Source of the DNA: Dipteris shenzhenensis
Taxonomy: Eukaryota; Polypodiophyta; Polypodiopsida; Gleicheniales
Direction: 5' to 3' (one strand)
Assembly: GCA_047967505.1 (NCBI GenBank)
Contig: CM106541.1
Length of the DNA stretch: 64,000 nt
Positions 24,516 through 36,699 of the stretch are shown one piece after another. A program made the translations under genes and the position numbers. How positions within the stretch are numbered: the first letter of the stretch is position 1; each line of letters begins with the position of its first letter. The notes beneath the pieces were generated by a model. That model saw only the letters and a program-made list of their open reading frames with translations, did no database searches and had not been told where the DNA came from.

Positions 24516-25057
24516 TTTCTATAAGCTGGAATTTGAAAATTCTAACCATATAGATGACTCTAGATGGCTTATGCCGATCGATTTGAGTACTTGGAGGCTA
24601 AATTTGGGTCTCATACGAGGAAGATATGTTAATTTTTGGGTGAATTTATCAAATTTCAAGATTGAAATATTAGCTAAACTAGTTTGGAGAACTCCTAGAT
24701 TCGCCTTTGGGCAAATATTTGCCCTTAAAAATTTACCTTGATAGTTGCTAGCTTCCTTCTCATTTGAATGTTGAGTCCCACAAAGTGAGTTGCAAGTACC
24801 TCAATTTTCTTCATTATCTTTCATTTCGTGGCTCTGTCATCCACTATACTTGAATTGCTCACACTCTACCAGCTTCTCAAGCACACCTAAGTTACTTTCT
24901 TTTTAGTAGGATCACTTGACATGGAATGCATAGATGTGTGCATTGTTTGGTTTATCATCTTGTGGCCCCTTTATGGGTTTGGATGGTGGGGCAATCGTCA
25001 TTTCAGATGATCAGTTGGTGGCACCCTTCATCAAGTGACTGTAAGTCAAGCATACCG

Positions 25058-25135
25058 AATGTGAAGCATGGTGTACAAAGTAATAGGCAATTGGGAAATG
25101 TGAAGCATGGCATACAATGTAATAGGCAATGGAAC
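25058..25135. repeat. Two tandem copies of a ~38-bp unit
   Basis: GTGAAGCATGGTGTACAAAG and GTGAAGCATGGCATACAATG head two copies, each ending in TAATAGGCAAT. Confidence 0.85.
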
Positions 25136-25138
25136 AAT

Positions 25139-25191
25139 ACACACACACACACACACACACACATAGAGAGAGAGAGAGAGAGAGAGAGAGA
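25139..25191. repeat. Compound microsatellite (AC)n-(AG)n
   Basis: About a dozen AC dinucleotides, an ATAG junction, then about a dozen AG dinucleotides. Confidence 0.98.
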
Positions 25192-26396
25192 TTCAAATTC
25201 ACAAAACCAATGTAAGAAAGGATTGAAGATATAGTTCTCCATTGCATGTCCAAATGACTAGATATAGTAGCTTGAGTATACAATCCACACACACTAATAT
25301 TCTCTCCAATGATAGACCCCAACTACTAAGACTCGAGGACCTTTTATACACGGCATGGATTTAACATGGTGTGGGTCTAACATTCACCTGATAGAGGTAG
25401 CAGTACTACCCACCACCTTTACAATGCTAGGTGTGAGACCCTAATGTTTGTCCATTATTATGGACTTGAATTTGGTGGTCAGACCCTTTACTTTGTGCAT
25501 GCCATTGTGCACCATCCATGTTGACTTTCACTCATCACCATCGTTTCCTCGTTTTAGTGTTGATGTTGAATTTAATGGCACTTGAAAGACCAATTGAATT
25601 AATGGTTTTGTGGTGCTTGTGGCCTCACCCATTCCATTGATAACTTGCTCCAAGATATCATCAAGCAGGAGCATCATTTGGTTACTTCACCCTCCACTCA
25701 AGATCTCCCTTTATACTTTGCTTGGAGCTCCTAGCCTTTGTCCTTTGTTTGGGGCTCCTGGAGTCAGCTTGGGTATCAATTGAATCCCAAGGTTCAACAT
25801 GGTTAGTGTCCTAGCCTTGCTTCTGACCACTTTTAGTCTAATTATTATCGATACTCCCAATGGTTTGATGCCAAGAGGAAATTATGAGCAATCAAAAGCC
25901 ATGCTAGAAAAAGTAAGAGGCTCATCGAATATAAATACGAAGTCTGATGAACTTGTAAAGGCTAAGGAGATCTTGTGCAACAAGTGAACAGGATGCAAAA
26001 ACCTATAAATATCAAGTGTGATGAACTTCTAAATGCTAAAGAGCAAGTGAATAGGCCTTTTAAAAACCTGCTAAAGACACAAAACAAGCCACATTTAGTC
26101 TTGACATTTGCTTTGCCATTTTTCTAGCACGTATTAGGCAACGATATGATTCTATTTTATGTTATATTTCTCTTTAAAACTGTGAGGTTTAAGGTACCAG
26201 GTGGCTTTGTAATCCACTATTATCACAGGATTAGTTACATTGGTGGTGGGCACTCTCATCTCAATCTTTGTGGTGGATACAGAAGGCCACTAGATAATTT
26301 TATTGATGTCTTCTCTTTTGATGTTGTGTTACTTGGGTTTATCCAACTGCACAAATTAAGCCTCCATAATTTCATGAAGCTTTGCCTAGTCATGCA

Positions 26397-26660
26397 TGTT
26401 GGAATTGTGCAATCGTGAGTGAGTGCATGAGGTGCAAGGACAAGGTTTTTGACATGTGGCAAATGTGATAGGGGCATAATCCCATGTATAAAGTGGGTAC
26501 CCAAATAGTAAGGTACATGAAGCCTTGATGGAGAGGACCTCTAATGATCTAGATCCATTTTAAGGGGAGGATGTCTTTGGAGTGGCTAGGTGGCTGAGGG
26601 CTAGGGTAGCCTCAACACATGGCTCCATCGTGTTATTGCCATGTGTCAAATTATTGACCA
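26397..26660 (+). repeat. 5' LTR
   Basis: 264 bp, from TGTTGG to GACCA, matching the 3' LTR along GAGTGAGTGCATGAGGTGCA, GTGATAGGGGCATAA, CCTTGATGGAGAGGACCTC and GGAGTGGCTAGGTGGCT. The primer-binding site abuts it. Confidence 0.88.
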
Positions 26661-26672
26661 GGTATCAGAGCT
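26661..26672 (+). other. Primer-binding site, initiator-Met tRNA
   Basis: GGTATCAGAGCT directly after the LTR end CA matches the plant iMet primer site TGGTATCAGAGC apart from the first base, which lies in the LTR end. Confidence 0.85.
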
Positions 26673-27864
26673 CTAAGAGCTTTCACTACTCATGGGTGGA
26701 AGCGCACATTGAAGTACACACCACTACATGGTAGCATGGAAGTAATTGAATAGAAAAAAAGGTACAATAACCTCAATACAGTACCATGTGGAGCAACACA
26801 AAGTGGTAGAGAATGTGGCACATGAAAAAGCTGAGCAATGAATGTGACAGGTCTAGAGCTGAGATAAAAGCTAGAAAGGGATGGACATCACAAGAACTCT
26901 GAGTAAGGACCAGAGGAAATACTAGCATAGAGCTGATGTGGTATGGTAGACTAGAATACTATGCAGTAGCACAATAGATAGAGCTGCAAAAGTGATGGTA
27001 AGATGCGACTAACTAGACAAAGTTACAGCAAAGGAGTGCTATAGAAAAAGCCACACATTTAAGAAAAGAGCCAAGAAGCCTAACATGATGGCCAATAATC
27101 ACGAAAAAAAAGTCGAGAAAAATCTAACCAAAGATCATTGGTGCAAGAAAAGTATAGTAGGACGACAATGGTCACATGATAAAGTAGATCTAGTGCATTG
27201 ACAAGTTGGTGCACAATAGAATACAATAGTAGAAGACTTATAAACATCCACTACAAAAGGTCACCAAGCATGCACAGACCCTGAAATAAAGCTGACACAA
27301 TCCTAACAAGGTTAATGTAGACTAGTAGTAGAGCAATAGAAAATCTTATGGCACTAATAGTCAGTTGGTGCCATGCAAGCATGACAAGTAGCCAACGAAT
27401 AGTAGAAGCTAAGGTATAATAGCCACAATGACATGTGGCAAGACATAAGATAAGGTAGCAACAAGATGCCATTGTATTAAGTGCCAAGTGGATGAACATG
27501 TGGTAGAAGACCATGTGGCCCACTTCAAGTATGGATAGAAAATCAAAGCGAAGGAAAAATAATGCCTTCCTAAGGTGAAAACAAAATCACACAAAATAAA
27601 GTGTGATATCAAGGAGTCCTCCAAATGTGCCAACCAATGCAAAGAATCGTGGAAGAGTCACAAATTCATACAAACATGGAGCAAATAAGAAGATTTGCAC
27701 AATTGACTATTGAAGGACGACAAAGCCGCACACCACAAAAAATGGACCATGTGTAGGCAAGGATCGCAACATGAAAAAGTCAATGACAAATTGGATCATG
27801 CAGATCATAGAAGGGAGCACATAAGGAAAATAATTCAAAGGTCTCTGAAATCCAAGTCATGATT

Positions 27865-27872
27865 AAGGGGGG
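27865..27872 (+). other. Polypurine tract
   Basis: AAGGGGGG lies directly before the 3' LTR, where plus-strand priming occurs in LTR retrotransposons. Confidence 0.8.
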
Positions 27873-28235
27873 CCATAAGAATGTGCACAAACATGAGTGA
27901 GTGCATGAGGTGCAAGGAGAAGGGAGAGGGCAACTAGGACCTCACATAGGATCAACGCATGGTAAATGTGATAGGGGCATAACCTCACATATAAAGTGAG
28001 TACATAACCAAAGAAAAAGGTATATCAAACCTTGATGGAGAGGACCTCCAATACCCCAAATCTAGTGTAAGGGGTTGAGGTCCTTGGAGTGGCTAGGTGG
28101 CTAAGGGTTGGGGCACTTTCAGCACAAGATTCTAGTTTAAGGGGTTGAGGTCCTTGGAGTGGCTAGGTGGCTAAGGGTTGGGGCACTCTCATCACAAGGT
28201 TCCACCAATGTGATGCCACATGTGAAGTTTTAGCA
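27873..28235 (+). repeat. 3' LTR with internal 66-bp duplication
   Basis: It corresponds to the 5' LTR. TTAAGGGGTTGAGGTCCTTG through GGTTGGGGCACT occurs twice in tandem (28069 and 28138 onward). It ends TTTTAGCA, followed by the ATGCA target duplication. Confidence 0.85.
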
Positions 28236-28240
28236 ATGCA

Positions 28241-29160
28241 AAGTGTATGATGCATCTATGTAGGTAATGATTGCCATCATCTTTAAGGTAGATCTACAAG
28301 GAAAGACTCGAGCTATCACATAGTGTCAGCTCCTTGAAGGTAGCAGTGGTGTGCATGTCCATAGGTGCATACAATGCATCATGGAGACCATTGGCATGGC
28401 TAATATTGAGTGATATTTTTGAGATTTTTTCATAAGATATACGATCAGCATGTTAAAGCATGATAGTGGTCATTAACATGATCCTCAAGTTCCTGATAGC
28501 ACATACATTTCATCGATATTGTGCACACTCGAGTATGGTACATACCTCTTCTTTATAGGGTAGATGGAGGTGATGGGGTTGTTCATGCTACTCTAGACCC
28601 CTGAGACAAAGTCCATACCCATTAACAACATGGTCGAGGTGTGGAAGAAGCACTGATGGTGGTGAAGCTACCACCTACAAAGAAGCCTAGTGTTGGAGTG
28701 ATGGTTTTACCTTCTTTCAAAGATATAAGGCTTTCACATAGGGGGAGAAAACCCTACCTCAAGTCTACCCACCCACATTTCTTTGAATGAGGCTCCTTAG
28801 ATCTTCACATGACCAACCTAGTCTTTTTGCAAGGATTGTATGTCTCATGCATATATTTTGCATAGTTGCTTGACTTTTAGGTATTTACAAAGGATTGTCA
28901 CCTCATTTAGATAGAGTATGGTAAGCGCCTTAATGTTTCCTTCTAGCAAAGACTGCGACCTATGAGAGGATGTGATGAGATTTGTGGGAAGGCGAATCTC
29001 TTATTAGTTGCATGCATAGCATAACATGATAATGAAAGATATGCATTAGCCAGTAGTGGAATATATAGTCATGTTTCTATATCCTAGGCCTAGGGAGGGC
29101 CTAGGTTGATTTTTCTATCTCAAGCTTGCACCAATGCCTAAATATGCTCAAAGGTAAGCA
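28241..29160. other. No recognisable gene
   Basis: Stops are frequent on both strands. It may belong to the downstream pol of the Ty3 remnant at 29164-29442 (minus strand), but no reverse transcriptase motif could be read. Confidence 0.4.
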
Positions 29161-29163
29161 TGA

Positions 29164-29442
29164 TTATGTCTCAAAACACACAAAGAACCCCTTTGAACTT
29201 GGTTGTTCCAATAGCATCGAGTACCCACTTTCTTGCTCCATCTTCACCACCATGATGAAAGTCACAGTAAAGTACACTTTGCTTATATTGATGCAAATGT
29301 CCTTCAGCATGCCCATAGAAATGGCCAACCTTTGATCTATTTGTATTTTGAATGGTGAAGGCTTCAAGTTCTTCAATTTGAGCCTTTTTTGGACTTTGTC
29401 TAATGTTACATTCATCCCCAAACCTCCATTGATCACCACGCC
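29164..29442 (-). pseudogene. Ty3-type aspartic protease fragment
   Basis: An open minus-strand frame reads VINGGLGMNV, where D(S/G)G-x-VNV is the active-site form. It continues with LKNLKPSPFKIQ, DQRLAISMGMLKDI and YSMLLEQPSSKG, matching the GYSMLLGRPWL end of plant Ty3 protease domains. The catalytic aspartate is replaced by asparagine and the end is degraded, so it is inactive. No LTR or gag could be tied to it. Confidence 0.75.
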
Positions 29443-29997
29443 CTTTACATTATGATTCTAGACCTTCATGTCGATCATGGATACCTCTTCATTCCATATC
29501 ATAGTTTTAGTCACCTAGATTGTCGATGTAATTGGTGTGGCTCTGTGGGTCGGTGGATCAAACTTTGGAAGAAAGTCATGCTATCGAGAGAAAGTTCCAT
29601 TAGTTGGCCAATGGTTATTGTGACATTAATCTCTTAGTTTATGTTGTTGTGAAACTAGTCTTTCCCCCCTTCAATAATTGAATTCATTCATTAAAAATGT
29701 GTTTCTGTTGCTGTGTAGTATTCATTAAAATACAATATCTATCAACAAAAAGGAGTATACAAACAAACCATTATAGGTAAAAGCAAAGCAGAAATAGTGA
29801 GTAAGAAACATAGCAAAAAGAAGAGTTGAAATAGAGCTAGAAACAAAAGCAGACCAGAGAGGGGCATACTTTATCATATCATGAATAACCAGAGAAGAAG
29901 TGTGCCACCTTCTTGCATACATCACATATGTTTTCTTTCCTCCTTAAGTTTGACATGTCCTCCATGGAATCCCATCTCTAACAGCAACTTCTCTTAG

Positions 29998-30638
29998 CTT
30001 ATGCAATGTAGTGTGTGGATACTTCTTACATTATCAAATTCCAAGCATCAAGGTCTTGAAATTTGTCTATATATTCTTCCACTATCAATCTATGCTGCTT
30101 AAAATTAGAAAAACTATCTTCTTAGTCGCCTTGAACAAGGATAGGGAATGCATTTCTTTTGCATGCTTCTCTAACACAGCCCATGTGACAGGCCTTGCTT
30201 GCGGGCCTCAACTTGTAGTAGCCTTCTTCCACCATATCTAGTCCTCTCTTTTTTAATGCATGTTGTTGATGGTGAATGAGAACTAGAGATTTGTAAGAAA
30301 CAACGATGGTGAATACTTCTTACGCAATGTAGTGTGTGGATACTTGTTACATTATCAAATTCCAAGCATCAAGGTCTTGAAATTTGTCTATATATTCTTC
30401 CACTATCAATCTATGTTGCTTAAAATTAAGAAAAACTATCTTCTTAGTCGCCTTGAACAAGGATAGGGAATGCATTTCTTTTGCATGCTTCTTTAACACA
30501 GCCCATGTGACAGCTTGCTTGAGGGCCTCAACTTGTAGTAGACTTCTTCCACCATATCTAGTCCTCTCTTTTTTAATGCATGTTGTTGATGGTGAATGAG
30601 AACTAGAGATTTGTAAAAAATGACGGTGGTGAATACAA
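29998..30638. repeat. Two tandem copies of a ~320-bp unit
   Basis: The unit runs from CTTA(T/C)GCAATGTAGTGTGTGG to GATTTGTAA(G/A)AAA with the GATGGTGAATAC end. The second copy starts at about 30318. The copies differ by scattered substitutions and small indels. No coding content recognised in either strand. Confidence 0.95.
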
Positions 30639-30740
30639 AATCAAAGAATAGTAAAACCAACATTCATGTGATCATAGACTAACTCATAATATATTAAAGG
30701 GCACAGTGATTATTGCTTCCATGTTATTGAAGAGAGAACT

Positions 30741-30751
30741 ACAAGCTCATG
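30741..30751. repeat. LINE target-site duplication, left copy
   Basis: ACAAGCTCATG, directly next to the T tract that is the LINE poly-A tail on the minus strand. The identical 11-mer lies at 36296-36306. Confidence 0.75.
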
Positions 30752-30769
30752 TTTTTTTTTTACATAAAG

Positions 30770-33400
30770 TAACTAAATTTATTGAAAGGGATGGTCAACC
30801 CAAAAAAAACAGACTAGTATACAAAATTGGGTCAGTGCGACAATGGGACATACTGCCCATGGCCAACGCCCAAAGGCAAACATGCTAACAAAAAGCCAAC
30901 TATCTAGAGAAACCCAAAGTACATAGATCACTCAGGTATGGACCCACAAGGGAGTCCTTCCTCCCAATGATGGAGCCCATGTCAGCCAGTATCTCCTTCA
31001 ACATTGCAATAGTTGTAGCTTCTCTTCCACCCCGGCACGCTATGAGAACACCAAGGAGTCCCTAACACTCCAAATAGCTAACACACCCACAGTCTTAATG
31101 GCTGCCAGCAAGCCACAAGCATTGAGGGTAAACCCTCATATCACCCAACACAATATGTTTCTAGTTTGTGGTCACTGAGAACCACAGCTCATCAACTGCA
31201 CCTTCCAAATTGTCCCATAGTCTTTGCACCATAATCTTCTAGACACTGGAAAGCCCAATATAAATGCATAACGTCCTCCACCCCTCCACCACGACCATTT
31301 CATCATCCTCCCATGTATGGGGAGCCACTTATGGAGAATTTTCCATAGTATGAAGCTAGACTTATCCATGACCCCATTACTTCAGATGCTTGTGGATCGA
31401 TACTTCTAGCACTCACGTGACCTACGCAAGTTCCACTTCTCATTTAAGAGATCAAACAAGGATCTACTTGCCATGCAATGTCTATACATGACCTTGTCGT
31501 CACTTTCCATAGTCCAGTAGTAGCCACAACCCATTGATCCACTTGCCATGACAGTGAAGCTATCATAGTAGTAAGCCATCCTTTGGGTATATTTTCCAAC
31601 ATCATGTTAAGCAGTGTCCTCTCACTGGCAGAGAGGCCAAATTTTTCACATTAAGCATTCAATATTCTCCAACAAGCATGCCCCTCCATCTCATAGGTGA
31701 ACCCATGACCTTATGCCCTTTCTATAAAGCATCTAAGTAGCAAGTGTATCAATCCCAGCTAGGGATTTATCTTGCAGTTTCTCAACTCCACCATAAGCAT
31801 TCATTAAGGCTAGCATCCTGACACAATCCTGAGTAGCCTTTTAATTTCATCAAAGGGCCGTAGATTTTGATGGCATCTATTAATCCAGTCAGCAAGACTG
31901 ATCTGTAAATATTAACAGGGAACCACAAGCAATGTCATACCAAGACAAATTCCTCCAAACCCCCATCCTAATGCAAACCATTTCAGGCAAACCACCCAAG
32001 GAGCATCACACTCAAACAATTTGGGCACCCATTTAACAAGTAAAGGAACATTTTGGCAGTGTACATCAGGAAGTCCAAGCCCATTATTAGCTTTGGATAC
32101 CTTCATAGTTTCCTAAGGGACATAGTGTCATTTCCTCTTGCCCACCTCCTCTACCCACACAAAGGATCGTAGCAACTGCTCCACCTCAACCCAGTGACTC
32201 TTCTTAAACCATCAAATAGAGACAACATAAATTGTACGTGTAGAGATAAGGTGTTTAACAATTAGGATCCTTGCATTCCAACCCACACATTCTCCATGCC
32301 AAAATTGAAGCTTTGCCACGATCTTGTCCTAGAACCAATCAAATCGCTATCGTAATGTAAGCCCCATCCCCAATGACGCACCCAACTTAATAGGCAAAGT
32401 ATCTAGCCAACTTAGTCGCAACCCTAGATCAATTCTTAGACCAAAAGTTTTTGGCCAACCGCACACTGAGCTTGAAGTAAAGCAAACTTTTTTATTCAAC
32501 TCACACAGACCATTCACACTATCCTACATTTCAACCAATAGGGCAACCATGTCGTCTGCACACAATTGGAGGCATACCCGGCGTCTCGATGACAATAGCA
32601 ATTCAACCCTCCTACATTCCTTTCTTGATTAACTATATTAAGAGAACTGTGTAAATGGAAAACAACATTGGAGCCACCATGCATGCTTGGTGAATAGAAC
32701 ACGTGAGATCATACCAACCTCCATTCAGTCATAACACAATCGAAGCATTCCCAAATAGTGTATTAATGATTGTAGAGAAGTCGCTATCAAAACCCAAGTT
32801 GTCCAACATAGCCATAGTGTAATCCCATCGCCCCCGATCATAACCTTGATCAAAATCAAATCCAAGCATCATTGTTCTATGGCATGAAGCCACGGCATAA
32901 TCCAAAGTTGAGACAACATTTAGAATTTTTTCATAGATATCTTAGACTTTGATGAAGCCGTTCTTCTCTCTATCCACCACAAACATACAAATATCTCTAA
33001 TACGAAGGGCAATAGCTTTAATCCTAAACTTTCAGTTGATTCTGCCTCTTAGGAAATAACTTCACTATCCCCATGTTCACATCCATAGAAAGAGACCCTC
33101 TCTAAATGGTTGCATTGACCATTTTGACATAGTCATGCTTCATCAGGTGCCAAAAGACCACAGAGAATTCCATAGTAGTAAGGCCATCTGTGCTTGTGGA
33201 CTTAAGAACATCCAAGGCATTCCATAGTTTTTGCTCAGTAAACAAACATTCTAGGTGCACTCTTTGAGCTTGAGACACTCTATGGGACAACCCTGAAAGA
33301 ACCTCATCCAAGGAGCATTCCCATTTTGGGCTCACTTCAGGTAGACCAACAATACATATACTTCTGTAATATGCTAGAACTCCATCACCTTATCTGCCGA
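30770..33400 (-). pseudogene. LINE reverse transcriptase
   Basis: From 33335 down: EVLSGLSHRV, LKSTSTDGLTTMEF (usually K-PGPDG), then TTLDYAVASCHRTMMLGFDFDQGYDRGRWDY, then QACMVAPMLFSIY (usually QGCPLSP) and CADDMVAL. The interior follows to about 31170 with short open pieces. The QGC block is mutated and stops are present, so it is dead. Order and spacing agree with a complete RT. Confidence 0.85.
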
Positions 33401-33689
33401 CTCCATCAAGTGCTTTCTCTATAATTTCCCAGAAGATATTTTAGAGGTACAATCCTCTAAAGAAAGCCACAGAATTTGACTTTGAAGTCTAGCCTTCTTT
33501 GCCCTCTTATATTCATCCACCTACATAGCCTTTTCAATGACAACCAATAGCATAGCTATGGTATGTTCCCTTGGATGCATCTCCATTGCCAATCATTTAG
33601 TTAGGTACAAACTATGAGCTGACCTTTCGCTATGAATTTTGTTCTCCCAACCTTTGGCGACTTGTAACATAGTATGTATAGCATGATCC

Positions 33690-34500
33690 CATCTATCACA
33701 CGGATCCAAAATATCCTTCCATCACAGCATGAGTAGATGGTTTCTCTAAACCCAATTGATTAAGTAGGTGCTTATAAAATGTATACAAAATATCATACAA
33801 TCTACCAACAGCACCAAGAATGGAGAAGAACCATCCCACAACGACATGATCCGACATAGATGAGTTAAGCAGAATCTGGCCCCCTAGAGGGGCTGACAAC
33901 CACCATCCCTCTTCAGAGAAGTAGAGATGATCTATCCTACTCGCTTGAAAATTAGACCCTTTCCTTCTATTACTCGAGGAGCATCCCCACCCCTCCTCAT
34001 CTTACTCAATAGCATCAAAAAGATCCTTATCAAGATAGAGCTCCTCCCATGCCTTAGCTTCCTCTCTCGACAAACACCTCTCAGAATGGGAATGACCAAA
34101 GGACAACTCAATCATATTCCAATCACCGCCTAGGACCCATCTACACCCTCAATTTTCAAATTCACTTCTCTCCAATAGTCCCCCCGACTCTAAGCTTCAA
34201 TAGGGGCATAAACATAGAAAACATTGGACTAAAACCTAGAAATCACAATAGACACCACCAAGAATCTACCCAAAGGATCCACACATAATTATGTTCCCCC
34301 CAGATCCTTCTTAGACAAGATGGAAACCCCCCCTAACCCTTACTAGAGAGTTCACAAAACAATCATAACCAAGTTGATCGAAGACCAGCCAAAGCCCCTC
34401 ATCGGGGCCACACTTTATTTCCTGCAGGAGGACCACATCTGACTTCCAACTTCGCACAGTAGCAATGCAACTTTTAGGTTTTATAGTGTTGTAGCACCCA
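33690..34500 (-). pseudogene. LINE endonuclease domain
   Basis: The minus strand reads SDVVLLQEIKCGPDE (catalytic glutamate), later WVLGGDWNMIE with the conserved aspartate and asparagine, then SRIDHLYFSEEGW and SSMSDHVVV carrying the SDH end motif. The frame is shifted at least twice but the domain is otherwise complete. It is the nicking endonuclease of target-primed reverse transcription. Confidence 0.85.
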
Positions 34501-34899
34501 CAAACATTCTACGAGATCAATGACATCGATCTAACACCACTCACTTTGCTCCTATTGTGCCGACTTTGTATGCCATGGTTTTGAGACTTTTTGAAACCTC
34601 TTTATTTAGCTTGTTCTGTGCACTTGTAAACTGAGTTGTCGGTTTCTCTTCTAGCAATCTCTTCTTACTATTAGCTTCAGGGAGTACTTCTTCAACATCA
34701 AAACACATCATGAGCGGCCATAATTTCATTTTCACCTTGTTCCACAGCCTTTGCTTCTTGCAAAACCTCCAACTGAGATGGTGGATGAGCAGCGCCCAAC
34801 CACCTTCCAAGCATCATCACCCCTCTGATCGCGCTAATCTTGACCTAACTATCCATGATAGCACCTCCCACACTAGGCCAGCCATAGTAGGCCAGTCTA

Positions 34900-36295
34900 G
34901 TCTTGATGGAATCTTTTCATCACCAAGTTGACCTCCAGAAGCCACCGGACGGGCTTGCATGGCACCACCGAGAGTGGAGGATGTCCTTTGATAGAGCCAC
35001 ATTCATCGGTCGATGCAATTTCATGATGACCAACACCCCTCCATTCTTGACTTGTCTATGAGAGATTTCAGAGAACATTGAATACATCTTGGGTTTGCAA
35101 CCCACCTCGATCAGTGCCCTTGTCACTAGACTTCTCCCAATCCTAATTTCAATATTGAACCACCAACTTATCACCAGGCTTATCACCAGCATTTGAAGAT
35201 CTATTTGCATGACCATCTGCCCATCGTCCGTTAATTTGCCCCATGCTAAACGTGTATTATCTTCATGTGTCAGACAATTCCTTGCATGGTGACCAGTCTT
35301 TCTACATCGGTAGCAAGCATCTGGGAATGAGCCCCATCTCATAGTATCCATAATTTCTTAGGGCCAAACACCTTTTGCATAGATGGGGGAATGGGCTAGA
35401 ATTCGATCCAAGGTATTTGCAACAGCATCCACGCTAAAGCCGGCCATTCAAGCATAGAAGGGAAATCCACCCAGACAAGACCTCCCTATACATAAACTCA
35501 TCAATTGAAAAGGAAGGACTCCACAGAATAGCAAGCACTACAACACCCAAGAACATAAAAGACTACCCCAAAATATCATTTTGAAGCTCCTCAGACACAC
35601 ACCGAAGAAGAAAGAATCCTTTCCCATATTAAAAAAAGTGTAAACTTCAATAGGCACTTCACATTCAAAGTCTACAAAACTCCTAAAGCTCTCGACTAAT
35701 AGGGACACAACCCATGAAAAGCAGATACCTACCTCCATTAGCAAGTCTTTCAACCTCAGGATTGATGGCATGAAATTGAAGTCTACAAGCAGTCTTATGC
35801 TTGACAGCAACCTCTCGCTTCCAAGGATCGCATTCTCTACCAGTAACATCCACATATACCTTGCCCCAACTTCCACATTCTCTGCCAGCAACATCCACAC
35901 ATACCTAGCCCCAAGCTTCCTCATGCGAGAGCCTAGAGAACCTGCTCTTGAGATTCCTCGTCGTGAGGGTTTTAGCATAGGACGCATGTGCCTCCTTAGA
36001 GGCTTTACCTGGGTCACCCTCCTCATTAGCCACCCTTACAGCATTTCCAAGCTCCAAATCCGATATGTGCACTCCCGCCTTAGCTCTAACATGTCCTTCA
36101 ACTGGAGCTACACGCTTCGGACCAGATGATGTGGACAGCTTCTCACACACTAACTTACAGACCTCGATAATCCCGAGAACCTCGCTGCAGGACACCTCGC
36201 ATTTACTCAACCATGAGCAAGATGGACCAAAAGCCGTGGCATGCACCACCTCCCAAGCTCTCTCGGACCCCGGCTCTTCAAAAATCTTCAAGCCC
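34900..36295 (-). pseudogene. LINE ORF1 (gag-like, CCHC zinc knuckle)
   Basis: Minus-strand pieces include FEEPGSERAWEVVHA at the start and LGARYVWMLL in the middle. After frame changes CYRCRKTGHHARNC follows, an intact C-x2-C-x4-H-x4-C knuckle that binds RNA in plant LINE ORF1 proteins. A 42-bp internal duplication near 35850-35920 repeats the ARYVWMLL(A/V)EN block. Frameshifts near 35905 and 35540 break the ORF. Confidence 0.8.
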
Positions 36296-36306
36296 ACAAG
36301 CTCATG
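36296..36306. repeat. LINE target-site duplication, right copy
   Basis: ACAAGCTCATG, identical to 30741-30751. The following sequence is non-LINE flank that is also present in copy 1 of the duplication. A 40-bp local duplication (GCTCATGTTATCAAACA) follows immediately. Confidence 0.75.
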
Positions 36307-36699
36307 TTATCAAACATAGAACTCAGCTCATGCTCATGTTATCAAACAGAGAACTTAGCTCATGCGAGCAACCCCTTATTCATGTTTTTTTTGGGCTTAA
36401 GTTTTCCAAAAGCACTCCATCACAAATAATAAAAGCGCTACCCTTGATATTTACATGGAAGATTACGTTTGATGGAACTTATCTCAGGTCTCACCTTGAA
36501 AATTTTCCTTGTTATTTTTTGAATCTCCTTTTAAAAATGCTAAAATTATAAATTTGAGATTATATTTCAAATTAGAGATTATTTGAAAATAAAACTATAG
36601 GACATCCGATTCAATCAAGAAATGAATGCAACAAGATGCGAGCCAATCACGTAACGAAACTAGATGAGTTTCTCATCAACAGAAAAACGATTAGATTTA

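Larger units (their letters stand above)
26397..28235 (+). mobile_element. Short non-autonomous LTR retrotransposon with ATGCA target duplication
   Basis: Direct repeats at 26397-26660 and about 27873-28235 behave as LTRs. The left one starts TGTTGGAATT and ends TTGACCA, with GGTATCAGAGCT immediately after it (initiator-Met tRNA primer site). The polypurine tract AAGGGGGG (27865-27872) precedes the right LTR. ATGCA at 26392-26396 and 28236-28240 is a perfect 5-bp target-site duplication. The interior of about 1.2 kb encodes nothing recognisable, so it must be mobilised in trans. At 1.84 kb it is larger than classical TRIMs and smaller than LARDs. The right LTR has an extra 66-bp tandem duplication. 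Confidence 0.9.
30752..36295 (-). mobile_element. Long LINE insertion (5.5 kb) with poly-A and 11-bp TSD
   Basis: Minus-strand order: ORF1 from 36295 with a CCHC knuckle (35273-35316), endonuclease with LLQE (about 34420) and GGDWNMIE (about 34120), reverse transcriptase with DGLTT (about 33190), FDFDQGYDRGRWDY (about 32850) and CADDM (32549-32563), then a C-terminal region, and a ten-base poly-A (plus-strand T tract 30752-30761). ACAAGCTCATG flanks both ends. The 5' end falls near the start of ORF1, so it is probably slightly 5'-truncated, as usual for LINEs. Frameshifts and stops in both ORFs make it inactive. Its 5' part is the one duplicated at 18.1-20.8 kb. Confidence 0.85.

Noticed and set aside
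29126-29335. Plus-strand 69-codon frame
   Set aside because: Shadow of the minus-strand Ty3 protease fragment.
35770-36551. Plus-strand frames of 84-119 codons
   Set aside because: Antisense shadows of LINE ORF1 and its flank.
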